Of a DNA stretch of 64,000 bases, positions 26,809-36,005 are shown piece after piece. This DNA comes from UBA2767 sp965228625 (GTDB taxonomy: Bacteria; Pseudomonadota; Alphaproteobacteria; Rhizobiales; Methyloligellaceae). Both the position numbers and the translations under genes were made by a program. Under the pieces are notes generated by a model. It was not told the DNA's origin. It searched no databases and was given only the letters and a program-made list of their open reading frames with translations. The stretch spans positions 2,046,001-2,110,000 of the forward strand of contig OZ245829.1 of NCBI GenBank assembly GCA_965228625.1. Direction: 5' to 3'. Numbering within the stretch: the stretch's first letter is position 1; each line of letters starts with the position of its first letter.

Positions 26809-28437
26809 ATGGCTGAAAATCCGTATGAGTCCGGGCTGGATCCCAATCCGGCCAACTACCAGACGCTGACGCCGGTCACGTTTCTGGACCGCGTGGCGCG
26901 CACGTTCCCGGACCGCCTCGCGATCATCCACGGGAACGCGCGCACGTCCTATGCGGACTTCTACGCCCGGGCGCGCAAGCTCGCCTCGGCACTGGTGAAG
27001 AACGGTGTCGGCAAGGGCGACACGGTCTCGGTCATGCTCTCCAACACCCCGCCGATGCTCGAAGCGCATTACGGCGTGCCGATGACGGGCGCCGTGCTGC
27101 ATTGCATGAACACGCGGCTCGACGCGGGCATCATCGCCTTCCAGCTCGATCATGCGGAAACGAAGGTCCTGATCACCGACCGCGAGTTCGCGCCGACGGT
27201 CAGGGAGGCGCTGGAAAACGCCAAGGTCAAACCCCTCGTCATCGATTATGACGACCCGGAGTTTCCCCAGGACGGTGAGATGCTGGGGCGCGAGGAATAC
27301 GAGGCGTTCATCAGGGACGGCGACCCGGACTTCGAATGGTCGCCGCCGGACAACGAGTGGGACTCGATCTCGCTCAACTACACCAGCGGCACCACGGGCA
27401 ATCCCAAAGGCGTCGTCTACCACAATCGCGGCGCCGCACTGATGTGCTACGCCAACACGATCTCGACGGCCATGGGACGCTTCCCGATCTATCTCTGGAC
27501 CCTGCCGATGTTCCACTGCAACGGCTGGTGTTTCCCCTGGTCGCTGTCGATGGTGGCGGGCGTGCATGTGTGTCTGCGCTGGGTGCGCGCCAAGGCCATG
27601 TTCGACGCCATCGCCGATCACAAGGTGACGCATATGTGCGGCGCGCCCATCGTCATGTCGGTGCTGCTGCAGGCAGGCGAAGACGAGAAACGCGCATTCG
27701 ACCACCGCGTCTCCTTCTCCCACGCCGCCGCGCCGCCCCCGGCGGCGGTGCTCGCGCAGATGGGCGATATCGGTTTCGACCTCACCCACCTTTACGGCCT
27801 CACCGAGACCTACGGACCCGCGACCATCAACGAGTGGAACGAGGACTGGGACGCGCTGGCCAAGCCGGAGCAGATGGGTATGCGCATCCGCCAGGGCGTG
27901 CGCTATCCCGCGCTGGAAGACCTGACCGTGATGGACCCGAATACGATGGAACGGGTCGCGGCGGACGGCGAGACGCTGGGTGAGGTCATGTTCCGCGGCA
28001 ACATCGTCATGAAGGGCTACCTCAAGAACAAGCAGGCGACCGATGAGGCGTTCGCCGGCGGCTGGTTCCACTCCGGCGATCTCGGCGTGCTCCATGCCGA
28101 CGGCTACATCCAGCTCAAGGACCGCTCGAAAGACGTCATCATCTCAGGCGGCGAGAACATCTCCTCCATCGAAGTGGAAGACACGCTCTACCGGCACCCG
28201 GCGGTCGCGGCGGCAGCCGTGGTCGCCAAGCCGGACGAGAAATGGGGCGAGACGCCCTGCGCCTTCATCGAGACCGCCGACGGTGTGGAAGTGAACGCCG
28301 ACGACCTGATCGCGTGGTGCCGCGAAAACCTCGCCCACTACAAATGCCCGCGCCATGTGGTGTTCACGGAACTGCCCAAGACCTCGACCGGCAAGATCCA
28401 GAAATTCAAGCTGCGCGAGATGGCGAAGGAGGTTTGA
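26809..28437 (+). CDS. acyl-CoA synthetase (AMP-forming), DmdB-like group
   Basis: The 542-residue adenylate-forming ligase has the P-loop YTSGTTGNPKGVVYHNRGA from residue 191, the LPMFHCNGWCFPW motif, the YGLTETYGPATINEWN adenine-binding block, and the catalytic Lys529 in TSTGKIQKF. The HCNGWCFPW and GLTETYGP blocks are shared with medium-chain acyl-CoA and 3-methylmercaptopropionyl-CoA (DmdB) ligases. No other dimethylsulfoniopropionate genes are near, so a fatty-acid substrate is equally likely. AGGGAGGG lies 6 bases before the ATG. Confidence 0.87.
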   Translation: MAENPYESGLDPNPANYQTLTPVTFLDRVARTFPDRLAIIHGNARTSYADFYARARKLASALVKNGVGKGDTVSVMLSNTPPMLEAHYGVPMTGAVLHCMNTRLDAGIIAFQLDHAETKVLITDREFAPTVREALENAKVKPLVIDYDDPEFPQDGEMLGREEYEAFIRDGDPDFEWSPPDNEWDSISLNYTSGTTGNPKGVVYHNRGAALMCYANTISTAMGRFPIYLWTLPMFHCNGWCFPWSLSMVAGVHVCLRWVRAKAMFDAIADHKVTHMCGAPIVMSVLLQAGEDEKRAFDHRVSFSHAAAPPPAAVLAQMGDIGFDLTHLYGLTETYGPATINEWNEDWDALAKPEQMGMRIRQGVRYPALEDLTVMDPNTMERVAADGETLGEVMFRGNIVMKGYLKNKQATDEAFAGGWFHSGDLGVLHADGYIQLKDRSKDVIISGGENISSIEVEDTLYRHPAVAAAAVVAKPDEKWGETPCAFIETADGVEVNADDLIAWCRENLAHYKCPRHVVFTELPKTSTGKIQKFKLREMAKEV

Positions 28438-28494
28438 GGTTCGAAATCGTTCGCATGGCAGCGGTGCCTTGTTGTCCAGAACGATCGAACGCAA

Positions 28495-29337
28495 ATGCGA
28501 AGAATGGACACTCACTCCCGGCCAGAGTTTTACCGCGATCACAGCGCATACACCGACCCGGGGGAGTATGCGCACGAGATTGCGGAATTGCCGGGAGATC
28601 TCAGGACACTCTGTCAAATCGTACAGGGTGTGATTGTCCACGTTTCCTGGGCTGACAAGCATGGCTTCCCTGACAAGACGGTGCTCGACAGAACGACCCG
28701 ATCCGTTTCGGAGCGACTGAAGCTCGTCCTTGAGGCTTGTCCGGCCGTGCTGTCGGAGGCACGGTCGCCAAACGCAAGATCGCCCGGCACATGCCGCGAC
28801 TTCGCGATCATTTTGTGCAGCATTCTCAGAGAGCGTGGCATTCCGGCGCGAACACGGTGCGGCTTCGCCACATACCTTGCGCCCGGTCGGTTCGAAGATC
28901 ACTGGATTTGCGAATACTGGAAGCCCGAGGCGCAGCGGTGGTCGGTTGCCGATGCTCAGCTTGACCCGCTTCACACGGATCACCTGAACATCACGTTCGA
29001 CACGACCGACGTGCCGTCCGGCGCATTCCTGAACGCGGGGCAAGCGTGGCTGGTTTTTCGCAACGGAGATGCAGCGGCGGATTCCTTCGCTCACGGAGAA
29101 TTTTCAGGGGACTGGTTTTTGCGGGTCAACCTCGTGAGAGACCTTCATGCGTTGCTCAACCGGGAAGTGTCCGCCTGGGACACATGGCGCAACGCCACGC
29201 CGGAATCCAAGAATCTGGACGATGAGACGATCGACATTTGCGACCGTATCGCACACGCCACGGCGGACATCGTTGGCGTTCCGACCGGACTTGATGAGAT
29301 CATGGCGTCCCTGCGAACGCCGCCATGGCCCCACTGA
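28495..29337 (+). CDS. transglutaminase-like protein
   Basis: The 280-residue cytoplasmic protein has a transglutaminase-like core with all three catalytic residues visible: Cys100 in GTCRDFAIILCS, His136 in EDHWICEYW and Asp153 in VADAQLD. Bacterial members usually act as proteases or amidases rather than cross-linkers. The last 100 residues (from FNITFDTT-like strand onward) are less familiar and include DWFLRVNLVRDLHALLN. No signal peptide. An in-frame ATG 9 bases later is an alternative start. Its neighbours give no hint of a substrate. Confidence 0.78.
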   Translation: MRRMDTHSRPEFYRDHSAYTDPGEYAHEIAELPGDLRTLCQIVQGVIVHVSWADKHGFPDKTVLDRTTRSVSERLKLVLEACPAVLSEARSPNARSPGTCRDFAIILCSILRERGIPARTRCGFATYLAPGRFEDHWICEYWKPEAQRWSVADAQLDPLHTDHLNITFDTTDVPSGAFLNAGQAWLVFRNGDAAADSFAHGEFSGDWFLRVNLVRDLHALLNREVSAWDTWRNATPESKNLDDETIDICDRIAHATADIVGVPTGLDEIMASLRTPPWPH

Positions 29338-29362
29338 ATGGGGAGTTGAGGGAACAGGTATT

Positions 29363-29452
29363 GTATTAAGGGGACAGTTTACTTAATTCCGGGTCCGCCC
29401 GTCGGGCTCGTTCACGACATCTGCCGAATTAAGTAAACTGTCCCCTTAATAC
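29363..29452. repeat. 90-bp element with perfect 27-bp terminal inverted repeats
   Basis: The arms 29363-29389 and 29426-29452 are exact reverse complements (core AAGGGGACAGTTTACTTAAT) and enclose 36 bp with a small CGGG/CCCG stem. The sequence resembles the GGGGACAGTTTAC-type repeats associated with REP/RAYT elements in many bacteria. No transposase gene lies in the window, so this would be a non-autonomous copy. Confidence 0.75.
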
Positions 29453-29538
29453 GGGCGGCATCGCCATCGCAGACAACCGGCACGCCCGCAAAAACATGGT
29501 TAATCGTTTGTTAACCGCGGCGGGCCGAAGCTTGTCCC

Positions 29539-29817
29539 ATGACGGCGATTCGATTGGGCTACGCTGACCGGCGGGCCCTGCGCAAGGTTGTGCGTTCCAA
29601 CGGGACCTGCGAGCGGCGCAGGCTTCGGCGCGACCGCGCAAAAAACCTGATTTCCATGGGGCTGCTGCAGGAGACTGCGGACCGCTACCACATCACCCTG
29701 CGCGGACAGATCGAGCTGCTCCGGCACCGCTACCATGGCGTCTCCGCGAACAGACCTCCGCCCGAGCGCGCCATACCGCAGGTCGATCTCCAGAAACGGC
29801 TCCGCGAAAGCCTCTAA
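29539..29817 (+). CDS. hypothetical protein with winged-helix-like pattern
   Basis: The 92-residue basic protein reads LRKVVRSNGTCERRRLRRDR, then LISMGLLQETADRYHITLRG and QIELLRHRY, a pattern like the end of a winged helix (a helix, a LLxE-type turn, then a wing strand ITLRG). No named family was recognised. It ends 4 bases into the convergent binding-protein gene. No good ribosome site precedes the ATG, so the start is uncertain. Confidence 0.5.
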   Translation: MTAIRLGYADRRALRKVVRSNGTCERRRLRRDRAKNLISMGLLQETADRYHITLRGQIELLRHRYHGVSANRPPPERAIPQVDLQKRLRESL

Positions 29818-30704
29818 TCCGTCTTCGGCGGTTCCGCGCACACCAGCTCGTAGGGATAGCGCTCCTTCAGCGTGCCGTAGTGCTCGAACACGTCGAGGAT
29901 CACCTCGTAGGCGGGCTTCGTGATCTCCACATGCGGGGTCCAGCACCCGAGCTGCTGGTAGGTGGCGATGCAGTCGGCGAGCACGTCTTCGTCGATTTCG
30001 GGGAAGAAGGGTTTCTCCGCGCGGGCGATCTCCGCCGCCGGCGTCTCGTTCATATAGACCCGCGTCTTCTTGTAGGCGCGCATGAACGCCTTCGCCATGT
30101 CGGTTTCGAGCCAGTCGCGCGTCGCGGCGAGCGATGAAAACCCGCACGGCCCGATCTGCCGGCCGACCTCGGCGACCACGTGGCCGACGCCGTCCTTCTC
30201 GAGCTGCTGCGGATACGGCCCCTGCTGCTGCACATACTGCCCCTGCCCGTCGCGGAACGCCTTGTCGATGTCGGCCGCGCCGCCCGGCGTGACCGGCACC
30301 AGCTTGTCGTAGTCGATGCCGGCCTTGAAACAGGCATATTTGAACATGGCGTTCGGCTGGCCGCCCTTGAACATGACGACCTCGGCGCCCTCGAGCTTGT
30401 CCCAGGTGAAGTCGGGGTCCGCCTCCCGCGCGGTCAGGAAGAAGCCGTCCATCTCGTTGATCTGGGCAAAGTGAACCGCGTTCGGCGTTTCCCCCTTGGC
30501 CAGCGAGTTGAACCCCTGGCTGAGGGCCGACTGGATGACGTCGACCTCACCCGCCTCAAGCGCGGCAATGGCCGACACGCCCGGCGGTGAAACCGACCAT
30601 TCCGGATCGAGACCTTCCTCTTTCAGGAACCCTGCGGACATGGTGGAGATCAACGGGGAATAGAATGCGGAGAACAAGGTGAACTGAATTCTGATTTTTT
30701 CCAC
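29814..30704 (-). CDS. substrate-binding-protein fold (NMT1/THI5-like), no signal peptide
   Basis: The 296-residue protein looks like an ABC-transporter binding protein of the NMT1/SsuA group: SAGFLKEEGLDPEWSV near the start, then ALEAGEVDVIQSALSQGFNS and MFKGGQPNAMFKYACF. It lacks any signal peptide, so it should be cytoplasmic, and no permease or ATPase gene is adjacent. The start is GTG with GGAG 11 bases upstream. Yeast Thi5, a cytoplasmic member that makes the thiamin pyrimidine, has a Cys-rich active site not seen here. Function unknown. Confidence 0.72.
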   Translation of the reverse strand: MEKIRIQFTLFSAFYSPLISTMSAGFLKEEGLDPEWSVSPPGVSAIAALEAGEVDVIQSALSQGFNSLAKGETPNAVHFAQINEMDGFFLTAREADPDFTWDKLEGAEVVMFKGGQPNAMFKYACFKAGIDYDKLVPVTPGGAADIDKAFRDGQGQYVQQQGPYPQQLEKDGVGHVVAEVGRQIGPCGFSSLAATRDWLETDMAKAFMRAYKKTRVYMNETPAAEIARAEKPFFPEIDEDVLADCIATYQQLGCWTPHVEITKPAYEVILDVFEHYGTLKERYPYELVCAEPPKTD

Positions 30705-30871
30705 GGGCTCAGGCTCCAGGTAACGGGAAACGGACTGCGGCGGGGCCGGGCCGTAAGCTAAAGCGGCAAGCCCGTGAAGTCCAACAACCGGCGCGGTGTA
30801 ACACCTATACCGCTGGCGGCCCGCACGGGATCGGGATAATGTCGCGCCCCGGTACGGAGACCTTTCCCCAC

Positions 30872-31273
30872 ATGTCCGAGCGCACGCTCATCTCGAAGAC
30901 CGCACGACTGATCTATCTCGGCCTCGGCTGGCTGTTTTTCGGCATCGGGGTGATTGGCGCCTTCCTGCCGGTGGTGCCGACGACGCCGTTCATGATCCTC
31001 GCCCTGTGGGCGTTCTCCAACAGCTCCGAGAAACTGCGCGAATGGCTCTACAATCACCGGGTCTTCGGCCCGCCGCTGCAGCGCTGGCAGGAGCACGGGG
31101 TCATTTCCGTCCCGGCCAAGATGGCGTCCGTCGGCGCCATGAGCGTGAGCTTCATCTATCTCGCGTTCTTCACCGACCTCGGCTGGCCTTGGTTGCTCGT
31201 GACCGGCGTCCTGATGGCCTATGGCGCCTACTACGTGCTCACCAAGCCGAGCTATCTGCCCGACGACAAGTAG
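30872..31273 (+). CDS. YbaN family (DUF454) inner-membrane protein
   Basis: The 133-residue protein carries the DUF454 signature GWLFFGIGVIGAFLPVVPTT followed by PFMILALWAFSNSS, and a second pair of helices near the C-terminus (MASVGAMSVSFIYLAFF, WLLVTGVLMAYGAYYVL). Function of the family is unknown. The start at 30872 has GGAG 12 bases upstream; an ATG at 30839 would add 11 residues. Confidence 0.88.
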   Translation: MSERTLISKTARLIYLGLGWLFFGIGVIGAFLPVVPTTPFMILALWAFSNSSEKLREWLYNHRVFGPPLQRWQEHGVISVPAKMASVGAMSVSFIYLAFFTDLGWPWLLVTGVLMAYGAYYVLTKPSYLPDDK

Positions 31274-31297
31274 CCCGGCCGGTCATCGTGATACGGC

Positions 31298-32320
31298 CTA
31301 GAGGCGGTACACCCGTGTCGCGGTGTCATGGAACAGGGCGGCGCGGTCGGCGGGCGAGAAGTCGCGCGTCATCTTCTTGAAGGTATTCCAGACCACCGTA
31401 TAGCTGCAGCTCACCTTGTCGACGGGGAAGTTCGACTCGAACATGCAGCGTTCGACGCCGAACTTTTCGATCTGATAGTCGTAATAGTGCCGCGTCGCCG
31501 ACACCAGTTCATCGCTCGTCGGCGGCATGTCGCGCTCGTGCCAGCCGAAACCGTTTATCTCCATGTTGAGCCCGCCGAGCTTGGCATGCACATTCGGGCA
31601 CGCGGCGAGCGCGTCGATCATGTTCTTCCAGTCGGCGAACACCTCCTGCGATTTCCCCTCATAGGGACCGATGCCCACGGGCCCGCCGAAATGGTTCAGC
31701 ACGATGGTCGTGTCCGGGAACGCGCGCGCCAGCTCCGTCGCCTCTTCGATCTGCGGGTGGCAGCACCACACCTCGAAACTCAGCTCGCGGGGCGCGAGAT
31801 GCCGGAAGCCTTCGCGGAAATCGTCGCGCAGCATCAGGCCCTGGGGCGGGTTTGTGCGGTGATCGGCAATGTCCGGGCTCTCGTGCCAAACCGTGCCGAG
31901 ACGCACGCCCCGGAAACGGCCCTTGCCCGCCTCGATCTGCGCATCGAGCACGTCGGTGACCGCATCGCCGATTTTCAGATCGGCGGTCCCGACGATGCCG
32001 GCGGCAATGTGATAGTGCCCGTATCCTTGCGCGTCGGCCTGTTCGGCGATGTCGACGACGAAATCGGTCTCACCGACGCACCGCAGCGCCTCCGGACCGT
32101 CCGGGCGGTATTCCGCGCCGCACTCGATGAACACCGTGGAGACGATGTTGTGGCCGCCCGACAGGTCTTCCACGAACTCGTCCAGCATGTAGCACGGCTG
32201 GACCGCGCCTTTTCGCTCTCGCCAGAGATGATGATGGGGATCGCATATCGGCAGGTCCGGTTCGAGCGCCTCTTCCTTCACCTTCTCCAGCCATGCGTGA
32301 TTGACCGATTGCTTGACCAT
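31298..32320 (-). CDS. amidohydrolase family protein (Amidohydro_2)
   Basis: The 340-residue TIM-barrel protein has the N-terminal metal motif ICDPHHHLW, VLNHFGGP in the middle and the C-terminal Asp in MFESNFPVDK. These are the features of the 2-pyrone-4,6-dicarboxylate-lactonase-like and decarboxylase-like branch of metal-dependent hydrolases. Substrate unknown. Its TAG stop lies in GCCTCTAGGCC. Divergent to the L,D-transpeptidase gene; convergent with the DUF454 gene. Confidence 0.85.
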   Translation of the reverse strand: MVKQSVNHAWLEKVKEEALEPDLPICDPHHHLWRERKGAVQPCYMLDEFVEDLSGGHNIVSTVFIECGAEYRPDGPEALRCVGETDFVVDIAEQADAQGYGHYHIAAGIVGTADLKIGDAVTDVLDAQIEAGKGRFRGVRLGTVWHESPDIADHRTNPPQGLMLRDDFREGFRHLAPRELSFEVWCCHPQIEEATELARAFPDTTIVLNHFGGPVGIGPYEGKSQEVFADWKNMIDALAACPNVHAKLGGLNMEINGFGWHERDMPPTSDELVSATRHYYDYQIEKFGVERCMFESNFPVDKVSCSYTVVWNTFKKMTRDFSPADRAALFHDTATRVYRL

Positions 32321-32577
32321 CTGTCCCTCCGGTTTTGTTGATCTTTGTGCGCGGCGACCCGTGATACGAACAAAATTGCCGGAAATACAGACAAAAAACC
32401 GCAGATATTCATGCGTTCGCCGGATCGCGGCTTTTCGCCACGATCACGACAATTTGCCAACACAATATGTGCGGCAGGTTGTGCCTCGGCGTGCTGTTTG
32501 GCATGGTCTTCACGATTCGGGGGCATCGAACGTCCATGAAGCCCGCTGTTCGCGGGATACCATCGGGGAACTCGTCC

Positions 32578-34371
32578 ATGAAAACGCTCTTTCGTATTGC
32601 GTCGATAGCCGTTTTCGCGTCCGGCTACAGCTTCGCGGCTGTGGCGGAGCAGAAGAGCGATGCCGAATCCGAGATGACGGCGTCGATCGCCGAGCCCTCC
32701 TCGCAGGACGTCAAGCCGCCGGCTATTGCCGAGGAAAGCTTCGACCAGGCGGTCGCCGGGCTTGTGCATGACGAACTGGGCGAAGCGCCCGACGGCGAGG
32801 ACCGGAAGACGCTGGTGCTTCAGGCGTTGCGCGCCTTTTATACAGGCAGCGCGGCGGCGCCCATCTGGGTCGGCGAGAACGGCCCGAACGAGAAGGCCCG
32901 CGACGCGGCAAAGGAAATCGCCGCGTCGGACGCGTATGGCCTCGACCCGAAGGACTACAATCTGCCCGACGTGACAAGCACAGCGCGTTCGCCCGAGGCG
33001 CTCGCCGGGATCGAACTGCAGATGACCCGTGCGGTGCTCGCTTACGCCCATCACGCCAAGGCCGGCCGGGTCGCGCCGGGCAAGGTGGGGCACAGCCTGA
33101 ACAACCCGGAGTCGCTCAAGAACCCGCGCGCCTTTCTCGAGAGCCTGCAGCAAGACGATGACGTGGTGGCCCGGCTGCGGGATCTCCATCCGAAACACCC
33201 GCACTTCGTTCAGTTGAGGAAAAAACTGGCTGACCTGCGCGGCGGCGGCGACGGCGAACCGCGCGTCCAGATCCCGGACGGACCGGTACTGCGCAAGGGC
33301 GTGAAACACGAACAGGTCGCCCTGCTGCGCAAACGGCTCGATGTCGCCGCGGCGGACAATGGCAAGGCGAATACTTTCGACGACGGCCTCATGGCCTCGG
33401 TGAAGAAATTCCAGAAGGCGAAAGGCCTCAAGGCGGACGGTGTGGTCGGCAACGGAACCCGTCGCGCGCTCAACGGCCAGTCCAATGAGCAACTCGTCGT
33501 GCGGATTCTCGCCAACATGGAGCGCTGGCGCTGGCTGCCCGACGATCTGGGCGGGGAGGCGGGGATCTTCGTCTGGGCCAATATTCCCGAATTCCGCACC
33601 CGCATCGTGCGGGCCGGCAAGGTGGTGTTCGATGAGCGCGTGATCGTCGGCAAGACCAACAAGAAGACGCCGGTCTTCTCCGACATCATGGAGTGGATCG
33701 AGTTTCACCCGACCTGGTACGTGCCGAACTCGATCAAGGTGGAGGACATCAAACCGAGCCTGCGCCGCCCGACCAGCACGGTCGTTGAGCGCTATCATCT
33801 GAGGATCAATTGCGGCCGCCACGGCAGCGACTGGAGAACGATCGACTGGAATGCCGTCGACATCCGCAATTGCAGCGTGACCCAGCCGCCGGGCAAAAAG
33901 AGCGTTCTCGGCGACTTCAAGTTCAAGTTCCCGAACGCCCACGCGGTCTACATGCACGACACGCCGGTCAAGCGCCTGTTCGGCACCACGACACGGACCT
34001 ACAGCCATGGCTGCGTCCGCGTGCAGAACCCGCGCCGGATGGCGGAGATCCTGCTCGAGCACGACAAGGGCATGACGTCATCGCGGGTCGGCCAGATCCT
34101 GCAAGGTCCGAAGCGGCTTCACACGGAAAAGCTCAAGACGCATGTTCCGGTGCACATCACCTACTTCACGACCACGTTCGACAAGGACGGCAACTTCCGG
34201 ACCCGTTCCGACTATTACGGCCACGACAAGAGGCTGGCGCAGGTTCTCACGGGCAAAGGACACCTCCTGCCCGCGCCGGTGATCGCCGTGAGCCGGAAAA
34301 AGCGCCCCCCGCGCCAGCGCACACGCACCGCTCAGGACACGCCCTGGAACAACGCGTTCAGCGCCAACTAG
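32578..34371 (+). CDS. YcbB-type L,D-transpeptidase (paralogue 1)
   Basis: The 597-residue exported enzyme forms 3-3 (mDap-mDap) cross-links in peptidoglycan. After a signal peptide (residues 1-24, MKTLFRIASIAVFASGYSFA then AVA) come a scaffold region, a peptidoglycan-binding domain (VALLRKRLDVAAADN ... FQKAKGLKADGVVGNGTRRA) and the YkuD catalytic domain with HAVYMHDTP and the active Cys479 in TYSHGCVRV. A basic tail (KKRPPRQRTRT) is unusual. The ATG at 32578 was chosen for the signal peptide; ATG 32536 is a longer option. A second copy lies at 48971. Confidence 0.9.
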   Translation: MKTLFRIASIAVFASGYSFAAVAEQKSDAESEMTASIAEPSSQDVKPPAIAEESFDQAVAGLVHDELGEAPDGEDRKTLVLQALRAFYTGSAAAPIWVGENGPNEKARDAAKEIAASDAYGLDPKDYNLPDVTSTARSPEALAGIELQMTRAVLAYAHHAKAGRVAPGKVGHSLNNPESLKNPRAFLESLQQDDDVVARLRDLHPKHPHFVQLRKKLADLRGGGDGEPRVQIPDGPVLRKGVKHEQVALLRKRLDVAAADNGKANTFDDGLMASVKKFQKAKGLKADGVVGNGTRRALNGQSNEQLVVRILANMERWRWLPDDLGGEAGIFVWANIPEFRTRIVRAGKVVFDERVIVGKTNKKTPVFSDIMEWIEFHPTWYVPNSIKVEDIKPSLRRPTSTVVERYHLRINCGRHGSDWRTIDWNAVDIRNCSVTQPPGKKSVLGDFKFKFPNAHAVYMHDTPVKRLFGTTTRTYSHGCVRVQNPRRMAEILLEHDKGMTSSRVGQILQGPKRLHTEKLKTHVPVHITYFTTTFDKDGNFRTRSDYYGHDKRLAQVLTGKGHLLPAPVIAVSRKKRPPRQRTRTAQDTPWNNAFSAN

Positions 34372-34498
34372 GGTCTTTCGTGCGCCGTCTTCCACGGGCG
34401 CAAGGATTCCACCGCCGTTTGTGATGGCCAGGCCGGTTGAAATCGGCTGAGCGAACGCGCACCTATGCAGTTCGGGACCAATTTGCTGGGGGGCAAAA

Positions 34499-35284
34499 AT
34501 GGACAGCCTGTTTTCCGTCGAGAATCTCTTCACCCTGGCCATGCTTGTTTTCCTGCAGGCCGTCCTCGGGTTCGACAACCTGCTTTACATTTCCATCGAG
34601 TCGAAACGGGTCGCACCGGAGCGCCAGGCCTTCGTGCGGAGGCTTGGGATCGGAATGGCGATCGTTCTCAGGATCGTCCTGCTGTTCCTGGTTCTTGCCG
34701 CGGTCGAGCAGTTCACGGCGCCCTTCGCCGCATTCGCCATCCCGGGCGTTGTGGAAGGCGATTTCACGGTCCATGCCGCCATCGTTCTGGTCGGCGGCGT
34801 GTTCATCATCTACACGGCGTTCAAGGAGATCTATCACATGCTCGCCGCGCCGGACCTGGAGCACGCCGGCAGCGGCCCGCGCCGGAGCGTTGCCGGCGCC
34901 GTCTTCTGGATCGTCCTTATGAACCTCGTGTTTTCGTTCGACTCCATTCTCTCCGCCATGGCCCTCACACAGGTGTTCTGGGTTATGGCCACGGCGATCA
35001 TCATTTCCGGCGTCATGATGATCTATCTGGCGGACGCGGTGTCCGCGTTCCTGGAGCGCAACCGGGCCTACGAAGTGCTCGGCCTGTTCATCCTGTTCAT
35101 CGTCGGCATCCTTCTGGTTTCCGAAGGCGGACACCTCGCCCATCTCAAGCTCTTCGGCTACGCGATCGAACCAATGGCGAAAAGCACATTCTACTTCGTG
35201 CTGGCCGTGCTCGTGGCCGTCGACCTGGTTCAGAGCCGCTATCAGAAGCGTCTGCTCGCATCGGCCGCGAAAACACCGAAGTGA
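34499..35284 (+). CDS. terC: TerC family integral membrane protein
   Basis: The 261-residue protein has seven or so membrane helices and both TerC acidic motifs: GFDNLLYISIE in the first repeat and FSFDSILSAMAL in the second. TerC-family proteins export metal ions such as Mn(II), or help load secreted metalloproteins. GGGGGG lies 5 bases before the ATG. No tellurite-resistance operon is present. No yybP-ykoY riboswitch was recognised in the 127-bp leader. Confidence 0.88.
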   Translation: MDSLFSVENLFTLAMLVFLQAVLGFDNLLYISIESKRVAPERQAFVRRLGIGMAIVLRIVLLFLVLAAVEQFTAPFAAFAIPGVVEGDFTVHAAIVLVGGVFIIYTAFKEIYHMLAAPDLEHAGSGPRRSVAGAVFWIVLMNLVFSFDSILSAMALTQVFWVMATAIIISGVMMIYLADAVSAFLERNRAYEVLGLFILFIVGILLVSEGGHLAHLKLFGYAIEPMAKSTFYFVLAVLVAVDLVQSRYQKRLLASAAKTPK

Positions 35285-35300
35285 TTTCCGGCAGGGCCGG

Positions 35301-35331
35301 AAAAGAAAAACGCCGCGGCGTGGCCGCGGCG
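35301..35331 (-). terminator. terminator for the reverse-strand DUF465 gene
   Basis: CGCCGCGGC pairs with GCCGCGGCG over a 3-nt loop, and on the reverse strand is followed by TTTTTCTTTT. Forward transcripts of terC also pass through it but meet only a short T-stretch. Confidence 0.85.
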
Positions 35332-35362
35332 ATTTCTGTCCGTTCAATCAAGGAAACAGCAG

Positions 35363-35545
35363 TCAGTCCGCCTTGGCGTTTGCCGCCTTGAGACGCTCTA
35401 GTTCATCCTTGATACGGAGTTTTTCACGCTTGAGTTCGGAGATGACAATGCTGTCGGCCGAGGGCCTCGCCAGCTCATTCTCAATTTTCTGTTCCAATGC
35501 ACGATGTTTGTCGGTCAATTCAGCGACATGTGCTTCAAGCGCCAT
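35363..35545 (-). CDS. YdcH family (DUF465) protein 1
   Basis: The 60-residue protein, MALEAHVAELTDKHRALEQK at the start, is a two-helix hairpin predicted from heptad-like hydrophobics (VISELKREKLRIKDELERLK). The size is normal for DUF465; function unknown. The start at 35545 has CGGAGGAG 3-10 bases upstream; longer forms lack support. It is divergent from a second DUF465 gene 214 bases away. Confidence 0.88.
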   Translation of the reverse strand: MALEAHVAELTDKHRALEQKIENELARPSADSIVISELKREKLRIKDELERLKAANAKAD

Positions 35546-35759
35546 TGGCTCCTCCGTGTAATTCAGATTTCCAACCCTACAAGTTTCGCAAATCGGCGTT
35601 TGTTTGTCCAATTACGCGCCAAAATGGCAGACTTCTGCCGTTTGCACGGAACTTGAGGCGTTTCCGGGACCTTGCACCATTCCGAATTCGCCGCGATAAT
35701 CCGTGCCCGTAGTTGACGGTTCATGTTTTGAGGGAAACACGAAGCGCAAGGGGCATTGA

Positions 35760-35966
35760 ATGGACAAGGAGGAGCGGCGGCAGCTCCAGGAAAACCTGGC
35801 ACGGTTGAAACAGGAGCATCGCGACCTCGACGGCGCCATAGCCGCATTGGAATCATCCGGGCATGGCGATCCTTTGCAACTCAAACGGCTGAAAAAGAAG
35901 AAGCTTTCTCTGAAAGACGAAATTGCGAGGGTCGAGGACCAGCTTTTGCCCGATATCATCGCCTGA
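35760..35966 (+). CDS. YdcH family (DUF465) protein 2
   Basis: The 68-residue protein reads LKQEHRDLDGAIAALESSGH followed by QLKRLKKKKLSLKDEIARVE, the typical DUF465 helical hairpin with a lysine-rich second helix. AAGGGG lies 8 bases before the ATG. It is a divergent neighbour and distant relative of the gene at 35363. Confidence 0.88.
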   Translation: MDKEERRQLQENLARLKQEHRDLDGAIAALESSGHGDPLQLKRLKKKKLSLKDEIARVEDQLLPDIIA

Positions 35967-36005
35967 CACGATCCAGAGGCGAGCCTTTCCGGAAACGAGA
36001 GCGCG

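Noticed and set aside
32278..34062. 594-codon open frame antisense to L,D-transpeptidase 1
   Set aside because: Shadow of the real gene; low-complexity Arg/Val/Leu translation and no motif.
34372..34498. yybP-ykoY manganese riboswitch in the terC leader
   Set aside because: The conserved loop sequences of that riboswitch could not be found in the 127-bp leader.
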